Of a stretch of DNA of 64,000 nucleotides, positions 35,381 through 44,063 are shown piece after piece. Source of the DNA: Streptomyces sp. 3214.6 (GTDB lineage: Bacteria; Actinomycetota; Actinomycetes; Streptomycetales; Streptomycetaceae); NCBI RefSeq assembly GCF_900129855.1, contig NZ_LT670819.1:1426001-1490000 (forward strand), given 5' to 3'. Both the position numbers and the translations under genes were made by a program. A model generated the notes under the pieces. That model saw nothing but the letters and a program-made list of their open reading frames with translations. It made no database searches and was not told where the DNA came from. The first letter of the stretch is position 1; each line of letters opens with the position of its first letter.

Positions 35381-35870
35381 ACCGATGTTCCCCCGATGTG
35401 GTCGCCAGGATTGTAGAGGCGCTTCCGGTTTCCGCCGACCCGGTGCCTCCGTACGGGGCAGGGCGCATCTCTCGGTCACGGTCGCCGCTTCGCCGCCTCG
35501 TCCGTCCCACCCGACGCGCCCCGCGCAGTCAGCGCCGTGAAGGCGCCGATGGAGCATTCGCCACGGCTCGCCGGCTTCTGGTCAAAAGCCGCACACGTGA
35601 CATCGTCGTCCATGCCCGGCACCGTATTCGGGCCGATTCCACGGGTGAGAGCACGAGGCACGTCCACTAGGACGATCGGTCGATCGTCTCGGTTCCCTGC
35701 GCGGGGCTGACCACTGCGGAGGTCGAGACCAGGGTCCGGACATGGTCGAACGGGTCGCGAGGTCCCTGGCGTGGAGGCTGCCATTGAGGAGATAAATCGG
35801 TTCATCACGAGGAAACACCCTGAATGTACTGGTCCCCAGCTGGTCCTCAGCCGGTCCTCACAAATGACCA
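35381..35870. other. Intergenic stretch before the second tRNA-Pro
   Basis: About 490 bases with no recognisable protein on either strand. It contains GACGATCG-GT-CGATCGTC at 35671-35688, an 8-base perfect inverted repeat. No clear start with a ribosome site was found. Confidence 0.45.
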
Positions 35871-35904
35871 AGAGGCTGTATCGGCATACTCCGATACAGC
35901 CTCT
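35871..35904 (-). terminator. Terminator downstream of the second tRNA-Pro
   Basis: AGAGGCTGTATCGG pairs perfectly with CCGATACAGCCTCT across a 6-base loop (arms 35871-35884 and 35891-35904), 18 bases beyond the tRNA 3' end. The sequence differs entirely from the terminator of the first tRNA-Pro. Confidence 0.75.
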
Positions 35905-35922
35905 GACCTGCTACTTCGCAAG

Positions 35923-35996
<74 letters not shown>

Positions 35997-36104
35997 TTGC
36001 CCGTCTGACCTGGGGTTTCCCCTGGCCGAACGCGCATGGAAACAATACCGCACTCGGGTCGATGGTCGCGCACCCGTTTCTCCCGCCCCGGCCGCCGGTG
36101 CGCC

Positions 36105-36464
36105 TCAGTGCCCCTCGGGCATCCCCAGGTCCGGATAGGCGTCCAGCAGGCGCTGCGGGGCCGCCTGCCGCCAGGAGTCGGCGAGGATGTCCCGCAACTC
36201 GTTCTCGTCCTCGAGGGCGGCCAGCCGGGCGCGCACCCAGGCGAACTGGGCCTCGTGGTCGGCGATCCAGAACTTCCGGGGCTCGGCAAGCACCAGTTCG
36301 GCGCGCTCCTCCTTGGGGCAGCGCACGGCGAGGGAGGTCTCCTCCTCGGGCAGCGTGGCGAACATCTTGCCCGCAACCCGGAAGGTGGGCATGCTCCAGG
36401 CGATCTTCTCCGTGGTGTCCGGCAGGGACAGGGCGATACGGCGTACGTCTTCGGCGTCCGGCAT
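36105..36464 (-). CDS. MmcQ/YjbR family protein
   Basis: 119 residues. MPDAEDVRRIALSLPDTTEK, then TFRVAGKMFATL and FAWVRARLAALEDENELRDI, is the MmcQ/YjbR pattern, a cytosolic double-wing fold with a presumed DNA- or nucleotide-binding role. ATG 36464 was chosen over an upstream in-frame start at 36488 because family sequence begins there. It stands downstream of the GNAT gene, 30 bases away, on the same strand. Confidence 0.87.
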   Translation of the reverse strand: MPDAEDVRRIALSLPDTTEKIAWSMPTFRVAGKMFATLPEEETSLAVRCPKEERAELVLAEPRKFWIADHEAQFAWVRARLAALEDENELRDILADSWRQAAPQRLLDAYPDLGMPEGH

Positions 36465-36494
36465 GCTTCGCACCGTAGCGGCTGCCACTGACAG

Positions 36495-37016
36495 TCACCC
36501 GACGGCGACCTGTTTGTAGTAGAGGGTGGTGGGGCGGAGTACCCCGGCCGGGTCGGCGGCGTAGTCGGGGATCACGCCGGCCCTGGTCCAGCCGGCGGTG
36601 CGGTAGAGGTGTTCGGCGGGGCTGTCGGTCTCGGTGTCCAGGTGGAGCAGGGTGACACCGGACGCGGCGGCGGCCTCCTCGGCGGTGGTCAGGAGGGCGC
36701 GGCCGAGGCCCTTGCCACGGGCGTCCGGGTGGACCATCAGCTTGACGAGTTCGGCGCGGTGGCGGCCGTTGGGCTTGTCGGGAAAGGCCAGGCTGACGGT
36801 GCCGAGGACACGACCGCCGTCCCGGGCCGCCCAGATGGCGAGCCGTCCGGCGGCGACGCCCCGCGCGCGCTCCTGCCACCAGGCGAGGGCCTCGGTCCGG
36901 TCGAGCGGACGGAAGAAGCCGACCGAGGCGCCGCCGTCCACCGTGGCGATCAGCAGGTCGGCCAACTCCTCTACCTGGTCGAGGAGTCGAGGTGCGTCGA
37001 GGCGGGTGGCGGTCAC
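36495..37016 (-). CDS. GNAT family N-acetyltransferase
   Basis: 173 residues. ELVKLMVHPDARGKGLGRAL is the acetyl-CoA pyrophosphate loop (RxxGxG/A), and LHLDTETDSPAEHLYRTAGW is the usual motif B. The substrate is unknown. The GTG start forms a GTGA overlap with the XRE-cupin regulator gene, so the regulator probably controls this enzyme. Confidence 0.9.
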   Translation of the reverse strand: MTATRLDAPRLLDQVEELADLLIATVDGGASVGFFRPLDRTEALAWWQERARGVAAGRLAIWAARDGGRVLGTVSLAFPDKPNGRHRAELVKLMVHPDARGKGLGRALLTTAEEAAAASGVTLLHLDTETDSPAEHLYRTAGWTRAGVIPDYAADPAGVLRPTTLYYKQVAVG

Positions 37017-37597
37017 GGCAGCACCACCGCCAGCACGTAGCGCACACCGTCGGATCCCGAGCACCGGAACCGCGTAGGCCCCCACACGCGCAGCCGCAGG
37101 CAGTCACCCGCGTCGAGGTGGTGTTCGACGTCCTGGGCCGTCACGTCGAGCGCCCCTTCGAGGACCCAGATGTGCTGTTCCAGTCCGGGTACGGGCGGCC
37201 GGTCGTACGCGATGTCGGCGCCCGGCCGCAGCCGTCCCTCGACGAGTTCACCGCGCAGTCCGGTGTGCGGCGGCGAGACGGACCGCCGTACGAAACCGGA
37301 GGTCCGGTCCTGCCACACCTGCTGGTCGGCCGCCCTGACCAGCAGCGCGGGCTCCGCCTCGATCTCGCTGAGCAGTTGGGACATGGTCCGTCCGTACACG
37401 CCGCACAGGCGGTTGAGGAGCGAGGCCGTGGGGCTGGTCTCGGCGCGTTCGGCCCGGGAGAGGGTCGACCGGCTCACCCCGCTGCGCTCGGCCAACTCCC
37501 CCAGGGACCAGCCGCGTTCGGCCCGCAGCTCGGCCAGCCGGGCGCCGAGCCGGGCGTCGACAGGATCCGGGGCGACCCCGGCGTCATCGAGTTTCAT
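37013..37597 (-). CDS. XRE family regulator with cupin sensor domain
   Basis: 194 residues. The N-terminal helix-turn-helix (about 17-70) reads LAELRAERGWSLGELAERSG and VSRSTLSRAERAETSP; the C-terminal cupin (about 110-190) includes GLEQHIWVLEGALDV and HLDAGDCLRL. This layout senses small molecules and usually autoregulates. ATG 37597 sits inside a long palindrome and has no ribosome site, suggesting a leaderless message. It is coupled by a 4-base overlap to the acetyltransferase gene. Confidence 0.9.
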   Translation of the reverse strand: MKLDDAGVAPDPVDARLGARLAELRAERGWSLGELAERSGVSRSTLSRAERAETSPTASLLNRLCGVYGRTMSQLLSEIEAEPALLVRAADQQVWQDRTSGFVRRSVSPPHTGLRGELVEGRLRPGADIAYDRPPVPGLEQHIWVLEGALDVTAQDVEHHLDAGDCLRLRVWGPTRFRCSGSDGVRYVLAVVLP

Positions 37598-37625
37598 ATA
37601 CGGGACGGTATCCCACATATGAAAC
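37591..37625 (-). promoter_or_regulatory. Operator palindrome over the XRE-cupin start
   Basis: GTTTCATAT (37591-37599) and ATATGAAAC (37617-37625) form a perfect 9-base inverted repeat. An inner pair GGGA/TCCC extends the symmetry. It covers the ATG at 37597 and the bases where a -10 box would lie. Autorepression by the adjacent XRE protein is the simplest reading. Confidence 0.65.
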
Positions 37626-37646
37626 AGGCAGGTTACGGGCGGCGGT

Positions 37647-38549
37647 CTAGGTCCGGGACACCTCTTCCAGCGCGTCCAGCACGGGCCGGATCAACGGGTG
37701 CTCCTCCGCGCCCCGCCGTACGGCCGCGAAGACCCGCCGGGTGGGCGCCACCCCGTCGACGGGCCGTACGACCACTCCGGTCAGGTCCATGCCGCGCAGC
37801 GCCGAGCGGGGCACCAGGGCGACGCCCGCGCCGGCCGCCGCGAGAGCCACCACCGCCCGGAAGTCGTCGGAGGAGTGTTCGAGGCGGGGCTGGAAGCCGG
37901 CGTTCTCGCAGGCCAGGACGACCACCTCGTGGCAGGGGTTGCCGGGGTACGGGCCGATCCACGCGTCCTTGGCCAGCTCCGCGAGGGGAACCTCGGCATC
38001 GTCGGCCAGACGGTGGGCGACCGGGAACACCGCGTCGAAGGGCTCGGCGTACAGCGGGACATGCGTCAGCCGCGGATCGTCGGCGGGCGGGGCCCCTCGG
38101 TACTCGACCGCGACCGCGACGTCCACCTGCCGGTCGAGCACCATCGGCAGACTGGCGTCGCCCTCGGCGTCCTGGACACGGATCCGTATCCCCGGGGCAG
38201 CGCCCGCGAGACGGGCCACGGCGGGCGCGACGACCTGGGCGATGCCGGTCGCGAAGGCGGCCACCGTGACCGTGCCGGCCTTGCCCGAGCGGTACGCGGC
38301 GAGTTCCGCCTCGGCCCGCTCCAGCTGGGCCAGGACGGCGTTGGTGTGGCCGAGCAGGATCTCGCCGGCCGGGGTGAGGCGTACGCCCTTGGCGCCGCGC
38401 TCGACCAGGCGGTGGCCGGTCTCCTGCTCCAGAGCCGTCAGCTGCTGGGAGACCGCCGACGGGGTGAGGTACAGCGCGGCGGCAGCCGCGGTCACCGTGC
38501 GGTGGTCGGCCACCGCACGGAGGATGTGGAGCCGCCGCGCTTCGATCAT
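37647..38549 (-). CDS. LysR family transcription regulator
   Basis: 300 residues. The N-terminal winged helix is RRLHILRAVADHRTVTAAAA with YLTPSAVSQQLTALEQETG; the C-terminal periplasmic-binding-like sensor is at 90-295. It lies 49 bases after kbl on the same strand as the tdh-kbl genes, so it may be cotranscribed with them and sense threonine, glycine or a related metabolite. Effector not known. ATG 38549. Confidence 0.92.
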   Translation of the reverse strand: MIEARRLHILRAVADHRTVTAAAAALYLTPSAVSQQLTALEQETGHRLVERGAKGVRLTPAGEILLGHTNAVLAQLERAEAELAAYRSGKAGTVTVAAFATGIAQVVAPAVARLAGAAPGIRIRVQDAEGDASLPMVLDRQVDVAVAVEYRGAPPADDPRLTHVPLYAEPFDAVFPVAHRLADDAEVPLAELAKDAWIGPYPGNPCHEVVVLACENAGFQPRLEHSSDDFRAVVALAAAGAGVALVPRSALRGMDLTGVVVRPVDGVAPTRRVFAAVRRGAEEHPLIRPVLDALEEVSRT

Positions 38550-38598
38550 GGGATCGATTATCGCAATATGTCCGGGCTACCCGGGCCACCCGGCCCGG

Positions 38599-39792
38599 TC
38601 AGCCCGCCAGCTCCGCCCGCGCCGCGACGAAGGCGTCCACGGCCCGGTTCACATCCGCCGTGGAGTGCGCGGCGGACAGCTGGACGCGGATGCGGGCCCG
38701 GCCCTGCGGGACGACCGGGTAGGAGAAGCCGATCACGTACACCCCGCGCTCCAGCAGCAGCTCGGCCATCCGGCCCGCCTGCGCCGCGTCCCCGATCATC
38801 ACGGGGGCGATGGCGTGGTCGCCGGGGAGGATGTCGAAGCCCTCCCGCGTCATCCGGCGGCGGAACAGGGCGGTGTTCGACGCCAGCTTCTCCCGCAGGT
38901 CCCCGGCCGACTCCAGCAGGTCCAGGACCTTGAGGGAGGCGGCGGCGATGACCGGGGCGAGGGTGTTGGAGAAGAGGTACGGGCGGGAGCGCTGGCGCAG
39001 CAGCGCCACGATCTCGGCGCGGGCGGCGACGTAACCGCCGGACGCGCCGCCGAGCGCCTTGCCCAGCGTGCCGGTGATGATGTCGACGCGGTCCATCACA
39101 CCGTGCAGCTCGGGGGTGCCGCGGCCGCCGGGGCCGACGAAGCCGACGGCGTGCGAGTCGTCGACCATGACCATCGCGTCGTAGCGGTCGGCGAGGTCGC
39201 AGATCTCGGCGAGGGGCGCCACGTAGCCGTCCATGGAGAACACGCCGTCGGTGACGATCAGCCGGCGGCGCGCGTCGGACGCGTCCTTCAACTGCCGTTC
39301 CAGGTCCGTCAGATCACGGTTGGCGTAGCGGAAGCGGCGGGCCTTGGACAGACGGATGCCGTCGATGATGGAGGCGTGGTTGAGGGCGTCGGAGATCACC
39401 GCGTCCTCGGGGCCGAGGAGCGTCTCGAAGACACCGCCGTTGGCGTCGAAGCAGGAGGAGTACAGGATCGTGTCCTCCTGGCCGAGGAAGGCCGACAGCC
39501 GGGCCTCCAGCTCCTTGTGCACCTCCTGGGTGCCGCAGATGAAGCGCACGGACGCCATGCCGTAGCCCCAGCGGTCGAGGGCCTCGTGGGCGGCGGCGAT
39601 CACCTCGGGGTGGTCGGCGAGGCCGAGGTAGTTGTTGGCGCAGAAGTTGAGGACCTCGCCGGGCCGCCCGCCCGCGGTGACGTTGACGGTCGCGGACTGC
39701 GGGCTGCCGATGACCCGCTCCGGCTTGTGCAGACCGGCGGCGCGGATCTCGTCGAGGGCGGCGCGCAGGTCGTCGCGCACGGAGTCGAACAT
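38599..39792 (-). CDS. kbl: Glycine C-acetyltransferase (2-amino-3-ketobutyrate CoA ligase)
   Basis: 397 residues, the standard length. The PLP lysine is K245 in [34 protein letters not shown] holds the cofactor aspartate and histidine, and [15 protein letters not shown] the substrate region. It cleaves 2-amino-3-ketobutyrate with CoA to glycine and acetyl-CoA. ATG 39792 has TAGGAGC upstream. It follows tdh, the preceding enzyme of threonine breakdown, after 98 bases. Confidence 0.96.
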   Translation of the reverse strand: MFDSVRDDLRAALDEIRAAGLHKPERVIGSPQSATVNVTAGGRPGEVLNFCANNYLGLADHPEVIAAAHEALDRWGYGMASVRFICGTQEVHKELEARLSAFLGQEDTILYSSCFDANGGVFETLLGPEDAVISDALNHASIIDGIRLSKARRFRYANRDLTDLERQLKDASDARRRLIVTDGVFSMDGYVAPLAEICDLADRYDAMVMVDDSHAVGFVGPGGRGTPELHGVMDRVDIITGTLGKALGGASGGYVAARAEIVALLRQRSRPYLFSNTLAPVIAAASLKVLDLLESAGDLREKLASNTALFRRRMTREGFDILPGDHAIAPVMIGDAAQAGRMAELLLERGVYVIGFSYPVVPQGRARIRVQLSAAHSTADVNRAVDAFVAARAELAG

Positions 39793-39818
39793 CTCAAAGC
39801 TCCTAGAAAAGCAGAGGA

Positions 39819-39857
39819 CTTACGCAGATGGCTTACGCAGATGGCTTACGCGTAGGG
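39819..39857. repeat. Tandem repeat between tdh and kbl, 13-base unit x3
   Basis: CTTACGCAGATGG occurs twice exactly and a third time as CTTACGCGTAGGG. It lies between the tdh stop and the kbl ribosome site, so it forms part of the intercistronic leader. Confidence 0.85.
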
Positions 39858-39890
39858 CTGGTGGGCCGGCTGGTGCGGCCGGCTTGCGTT

Positions 39891-40919
39891 CTACGCGGTC
39901 CAGTCGAGGATGACCTTGCCGCCACGGCCGCTCGCCGCGTCGGCGAAGGCCGCCTCGAAGTCGCGGTAGCCGTACCGGCCGGTGATCACGGGGGCGAGGT
40001 CGAGTCCGCCCTCCAGGAGAACCGACATCGCGTACCAGGTCTCGAACATCTCACGGCCGTAGATGCCCTTGATGGTGATCATCGAGGTGACGATCCGGGC
40101 CCAGTCGACCGGGAACTCGGCGGCCGGCAGCCCGAGCATCGCGATCCGGCCGCCGTGGGTCATGTTGGCGATCATGTCGCGCATCGCCTCGGGCCGGCCA
40201 GACATCTCCAGGCCGATGTCGAAGCCCTCGCGCAGCCCCAACTGCCGCTGCCCGTCGGCGATCTGAGCTTCAGTCACATTGAGCGCCAGACTCACGCCGA
40301 TCTTGCGGGCCAGCTCAAGCCGCTCCTCGCTGACGTCGGTGACGACGACGTTGCGGGCGCCGGCGTGCCGGGCGACGGCGGCGGCCATCAGCCCGATCGG
40401 TCCGGCGCCGGTGATCAGCACGTCCTCGCCGACCAGCGGGAAGGACAGGGCGGTGTGCACGGCGTTGCCGAACGGGTCGAAGATCGCCGCCACGTCGAGG
40501 TCGACGGGGGCGCGGTGCACCCAGACATTGGCGGCGGGCAGGGCCACGTACTCCGCGAAGGCGCCGTCGCGCCCGACGCCCAGGCCCACGGTGGCCCGGC
40601 ACAGATGGCGGCGCCCGGCGAGACAGTTGCGGCACTTGCCGCAGACGAGGTGGCCCTCGCCGCTGACCCGGTCCCCCACCTGGACGTCGACGACGTCACG
40701 GCCCGTCGCGACGACCTCGCCGACGAACTCGTGCCCGAGCACCAGCGGGGTGCGGATCGCCTGCTGCGCCCAGCCGTCCCAGGACCGGATGTGCAGATCG
40801 GTGCCGCAGATGCCGGTGCGCAGCACCTTGATCAGCACGTCACCGGGCCCGACGGCGGGCTCCGGGACGTCCGCGAGCCACAGCCCGGGCTCCGCCTTCT
40901 CCTTGACCAGCGCCTTCAA
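39891..40919 (-). CDS. tdh: L-threonine 3-dehydrogenase
   Basis: 342 residues of the zinc alcohol dehydrogenase family. Catalytic zinc ligands are C38 (GICGTD) and H63/E64 (GHEFVGE); structural zinc cysteines are C93, C96, C99 and C107. [10 protein letters not shown] is the NAD site. It oxidises threonine to 2-amino-3-ketobutyrate with NAD. The start is a TTG at 40919 with AGGAG eight bases upstream; the open frame extends further but family sequence begins at [20 protein letters not shown]. First gene of the tdh-kbl-lysR set. Confidence 0.95.
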   Translation of the reverse strand: MKALVKEKAEPGLWLADVPEPAVGPGDVLIKVLRTGICGTDLHIRSWDGWAQQAIRTPLVLGHEFVGEVVATGRDVVDVQVGDRVSGEGHLVCGKCRNCLAGRRHLCRATVGLGVGRDGAFAEYVALPAANVWVHRAPVDLDVAAIFDPFGNAVHTALSFPLVGEDVLITGAGPIGLMAAAVARHAGARNVVVTDVSEERLELARKIGVSLALNVTEAQIADGQRQLGLREGFDIGLEMSGRPEAMRDMIANMTHGGRIAMLGLPAAEFPVDWARIVTSMITIKGIYGREMFETWYAMSVLLEGGLDLAPVITGRYGYRDFEAAFADAASGRGGKVILDWTA

Positions 40920-41212
40920 CGCAACGGCTCCTGTGGTGAGGGCCCGGGCGCGGGCAGGCCGAAAGGCCCCGCGGCCGGGAAGACGTGTGGATTCGCCCAG
41001 CAATCTGCCGCACTCGGCCCTCCCGGGTCCATCGAGCTTTTCTTAAGCGCCGCCACAGCTCTGCTTCACACGGGTGGCCCGCTGCCCCGCGCTCACTGCC
41101 CCGGACCCGCGCCCCTTACCTCTCTTCCCCCCCACAGCACGCCGGGGACGCCGGGGCGTGTCACCCTGGATGACGACCCTCACGAGGCCGGCCCACCGAC
41201 GGAGAGCCCCTG

Positions 41213-41818
41213 ATGACCACAGCGCGGGACCTGATGATCGTCGCGATGGACGTGACGCCCGTGCGCCCCGTCGGGCAGGGCGATCTGTCGCTCGCCCTCG
41301 CGGGCGCCGAGGCGATCGACCTGATCACGACCGAAGGGCTCGCCCTCGACGGCGACCTCCTCGTGCCCCGCCTGCCGCCGGCGTCGGACGATCCCCTCCT
41401 GGACGAGGCCGCGTCCGCGCTCGTGCGGGCGACGCCGTACGAGTCGGTCGAGGACTGGCTGTGGCGCCGCGGCCGCGGCCTCGCCTCGGCCTACGGCAAC
41501 CGGCTGGAGGCGGACGGGCTGATCGGCCGGCCACGACGCCACTGGCTCTCCGTCCGGTCCGCGGGGGCGGAGCCGGTGGAGTCACCGGCCCGTCGCGAGG
41601 CCACCGAGCGCTGGGAGGCTGGGGAACCGGTCCTCGCCGCGCTGGCCGCCGCCGTCGGTCTGCGCGAGGAACCGGCCGACGGCTTCCCGGACCTCCCCGG
41701 CGAGGCGGTCGTGACGGTGGTGGCGGCGGTCGGCGACGCGGTGGCGGAACTCGAGGCCGTACGGCAACGGCGCACCATCGAGGACGCGGCCTTCGACAAC
41801 ATCTGGCGGGCCCCCTGA
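41213..41818 (+). CDS. GPP34 (GOLPH3/Vps74) family protein
   Basis: 201 residues. GQGDLSLALAGAEAIDLITT, followed by a predicted helical bundle, is the GPP34 signature. Eukaryotic GOLPH3 binds phosphatidylinositol 4-phosphate at the Golgi. Streptomyces has many copies of unknown role, probably lipid- or membrane-associated. ATG 41213 has GGAGAGCCCC upstream. It converges on the conservon's GAF gene. The 293 bases before it back onto tdh and hold the promoters of both genes. Confidence 0.88.
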   Translation: MTTARDLMIVAMDVTPVRPVGQGDLSLALAGAEAIDLITTEGLALDGDLLVPRLPPASDDPLLDEAASALVRATPYESVEDWLWRRGRGLASAYGNRLEADGLIGRPRRHWLSVRSAGAEPVESPARREATERWEAGEPVLAALAAAVGLREEPADGFPDLPGEAVVTVVAAVGDAVAELEAVRQRRTIEDAAFDNIWRAP

Positions 41819-41834
41819 CGGGCGTGCGCCTCCC

Positions 41835-42407
41835 TCACGGCGTGTGGGGGCCGTCGGCCTCCCGCCGTTGGAGCTGTCCGGCGAGGTCGGCGGCCGTCGA
41901 CTTGATGGTCTCCAGGCCGGCCTTCCCCCACGGCCGGGGCGCGAGGTCTGCGACGCAGACCGTGCCCAGCACCATGCCGGTCGAGTCGATGAGCGGGGCG
42001 CCGAGATAGGAGCGGATGCCGTACTCGTCGACCATCGGGTTGCCCGCGAAGCGCGGGTAGTCGCCCACGTCCTCCAGGACCAGCGCCTTGCGCCGGACGA
42101 CGACGTGCGGACAGTAGCCGTAGTCGCGGGGCAGTCGGCGGCCCACCTCGGGTTTGCCGCCGCGGGCCGCCCGGCCGCCGGCCGGGGTGTGCAGCCCGGC
42201 GAAGAACTGCCGTTCCTCGTCTGGGAAGTTGACCATGGCGTACGGCGCTCCGGTCACCTCGGCGAGGCGGTCCGCGAACGCGTCCAGGGCGGGCTCCGGC
42301 CGTCCCCCGAGGCCGAGTCGGCGCAGCCTCCGGGCGCGGGCGGGGGCCTCCTTGTCCTCCGGGGTGAGCAGCAGACGACCGGCCGGGCGCGGCGGGTCGT
42401 AGCTCAT
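41835..42407 (-). CDS. GAF domain protein of the conservon
   Basis: 190 residues, a single GAF domain at about 40-180: YAMVNFPDEERQFFAGLH, YCPHVVVRRKALVLEDVGDY, IRSYLGAPLIDSTGMVLGTV. This is the class of stand-alone GAF proteins found behind cvn genes. The conserved cysteine (YCPHV) and a second in GTVCVADL could bind a cofactor or sense redox state. It starts 61 bases after cvnD with GGAG upstream. Confidence 0.88.
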   Translation of the reverse strand: MSYDPPRPAGRLLLTPEDKEAPARARRLRRLGLGGRPEPALDAFADRLAEVTGAPYAMVNFPDEERQFFAGLHTPAGGRAARGGKPEVGRRLPRDYGYCPHVVVRRKALVLEDVGDYPRFAGNPMVDEYGIRSYLGAPLIDSTGMVLGTVCVADLAPRPWGKAGLETIKSTAADLAGQLQRREADGPHTP

Positions 42408-42468
42408 GGCCGGGCTCCGTCGCTGGGGACGTAGGTCATATGCGGCTCCGGGGCGTTGGGTGCGGGCG

Positions 42469-43194
42469 TCACATGTGGGCGCCGCGGCTCGGCTGGGGTG
42501 CGGCCGGTGCGTGGGCGATGAGGTGTTTGACGAGGGTGAGCAGGGTCTGGACGCCGGAGGCGGAGATACGGGCGTCGCAGCGCACGACGGGGATGCCGGG
42601 GTCCAGGTCGATGGCGGCGCGCACCTCCTCGGGGGCGTAGCGGTGGGAGCCGTCGAACTCGTTGATGGCGACGATGAAGGCGAGCCCGCGTTCCTCGAAG
42701 AAGTCGACGGCCGCGAAGCACTCCTCCAGGCGGCGGGTGTCGGTGAGGATGACCGCGCCGAGGGCGCCCTCGCACAGCTCGTCCCACATGAACCAGAACC
42801 GCTCCTGGCCGGGTGTGCCGAACAGGTAGAGGACGTGCTGCGGGTCGAGGGTGATACGGCCGAAGTCCATGGCGACGGTCGTCTCGACCTTGTTCTCGAT
42901 GCCGTCGAGGTTGTCGGTCGCGGCACCGACCGTGGTGAGCAGCTCCTCCGTGCTGAGCGGCGCGATCTCGCTGACGGCACCGACGAAGGTCGTCTTGCCG
43001 ACTCCGAACCCGCCCGCGATCAGGATCTTCAGGGCGGTGGGAAAGGGGTCGGGGCCGCTTTCGTGCGCTCCGTGGTCGTCGTGGTCGTGGTCGTGGTCCG
43101 CGCCGTATGCGCCGGGCTTGCGGTGCTCGCCGTGGTTGCGGTGCTCGCCGTAGGTGCGGTGCTCGTCGCGCTCAGAGCTGTCGTCGTAGTCCAT
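42469..43194 (-). CDS. cvnD: Conservon small GTPase-like protein, CvnD
   Basis: 241 residues. P-loop GGFGVGKTT (61-69), TVAMDFGRI and LFGTPGQERFWFMW (switch II), and NEFDG in the NKxD position mark the Cvn/MglA-type GTPase. The first 50 residues are an unusual extension with nine histidines and many aspartates (for example GADHDHDHDDHGAHE). The start overlaps the end of cvnC by 23 bases. CvnD works with CvnA-C in a membrane complex likened to eukaryotic G-protein signalling. Confidence 0.93.
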   Translation of the reverse strand: MDYDDSSERDEHRTYGEHRNHGEHRKPGAYGADHDHDHDDHGAHESGPDPFPTALKILIAGGFGVGKTTFVGAVSEIAPLSTEELLTTVGAATDNLDGIENKVETTVAMDFGRITLDPQHVLYLFGTPGQERFWFMWDELCEGALGAVILTDTRRLEECFAAVDFFEERGLAFIVAINEFDGSHRYAPEEVRAAIDLDPGIPVVRCDARISASGVQTLLTLVKHLIAHAPAAPQPSRGAHM

Positions 43195-43543
43195 CGAGCA
43201 CTGCCTCCAGAAGGGCCCGGTCGGTAGGGATGTGGTGGTACTCGGGGGGCTTGGTGGTCAGCGCCCCGCAGTCGAGGAGGTCCGACAGCAGCACCTTGGT
43301 GACCGCCGCCGGCAGCTTCAGATGGGCCGCGATCTCGGCCACCGACACGGGGGCCCGGGTCAGCTGGAGCGCGGTCGCGTGTTCCGGGCCGAGATAGCCG
43401 AGGGGGGTCGCCCCGGTGGCCATCACCTGCGACATGAGATCGAGGGCGACGCTGGGCCTGGTCCGGCCGTTGCTGACCGTGAACGGGCGCACCAGCCGTC
43501 CGGCCGCGTCGTCGAGCCAGGGCCCGTCCTCGGCCGCAGCCAC
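43172..43543 (-). CDS. cvnC: Conservon DUF742 protein, CvnC
   Basis: 123 residues. GPWLDDAAGRLVRPFTVSNG with a winged-helix-like middle (SVAEIAAHLKLPAAVTKVLL) and PPEYHHIPTDRALLEAVLDG is the DUF742 family. A GTG at 43543 has GGGG nearby; a TTG at 43549 that overlaps the cvnB stop is an alternative. CvnC is thought to dock the GTPase with the CvnA/B complex. Confidence 0.92.
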   Translation of the reverse strand: MAAAEDGPWLDDAAGRLVRPFTVSNGRTRPSVALDLMSQVMATGATPLGYLGPEHATALQLTRAPVSVAEIAAHLKLPAAVTKVLLSDLLDCGALTTKPPEYHHIPTDRALLEAVLDGLRRQL

Positions 43544-43545
43544 GC

Positions 43546-43980
43546 TCAAGGCCCCATCACCGAGGGTTCGACGGCGTGCTGCCGGGGTGCGGTCGTCAGA
43601 TACGGGCGGACGCTCTTGACGAGCATCGCCATCTCGTAGCCGAGCACGGCCGCGTCGGCCTCCCGGCCGGCGAGCACGGCGAGGCACGTGCCCGAGCCTG
43701 CGGTGGTGACGAACAGCAGGGTCGCGTCGAGTTCGACGACGACCTGCCGTACGTCTCCGCCGTCGCCGAAGCGGACGCCGGCGCTGCGGCCGAGGGAGTA
43801 CAGGCCTGAGGCCAGGGCGGCCATGTGATCGGCGCTGTCTGGGTCGAGGCCGTGCACCGACTTCACGAGCCCGTCGCAGGAGAGCAGCACCGCGCTCATG
43901 GTGTGCGGTACGCGCTGCACGAGGCCGCTCATCAGCCAGTCGAGATCGGATACATGGCCGGTCGGCGCATCGCTCGCCAT
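43546..43980 (-). CDS. cvnB: Conservon roadblock/LC7 protein, CvnB
   Basis: 144 residues. LDWLMSGLVQRVPHTMSAVL, then LSCDGLVKSVHGLDPDSADH and MAALASGLYSLGRS, is the roadblock/LC7 fold, acting as a GTPase regulator for CvnD. I chose ATG 43980 because AAGGAG lies ten bases upstream and homologues begin here. An ATG at 44067 that overlaps the cvnA stop (ATGA) would add 29 low-complexity residues. Confidence 0.93.
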   Translation of the reverse strand: MASDAPTGHVSDLDWLMSGLVQRVPHTMSAVLLSCDGLVKSVHGLDPDSADHMAALASGLYSLGRSAGVRFGDGGDVRQVVVELDATLLFVTTAGSGTCLAVLAGREADAAVLGYEMAMLVKSVRPYLTTAPRQHAVEPSVMGP

Positions 43981-44063
43981 GGCGGATCGACTCCTTGGGG
44001 TACGAAGGTCTGCGGAAGCGCGGGGGGTGGGGGCGGCTGTGGGGGTGGCTGTGCTGAGAGTGC

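Noticed and set aside
35476..35871. 131-codon minus-strand frame before the second tRNA-Pro
   Set aside because: No ribosome site, no domain, and composition unlike neighbouring proteins.
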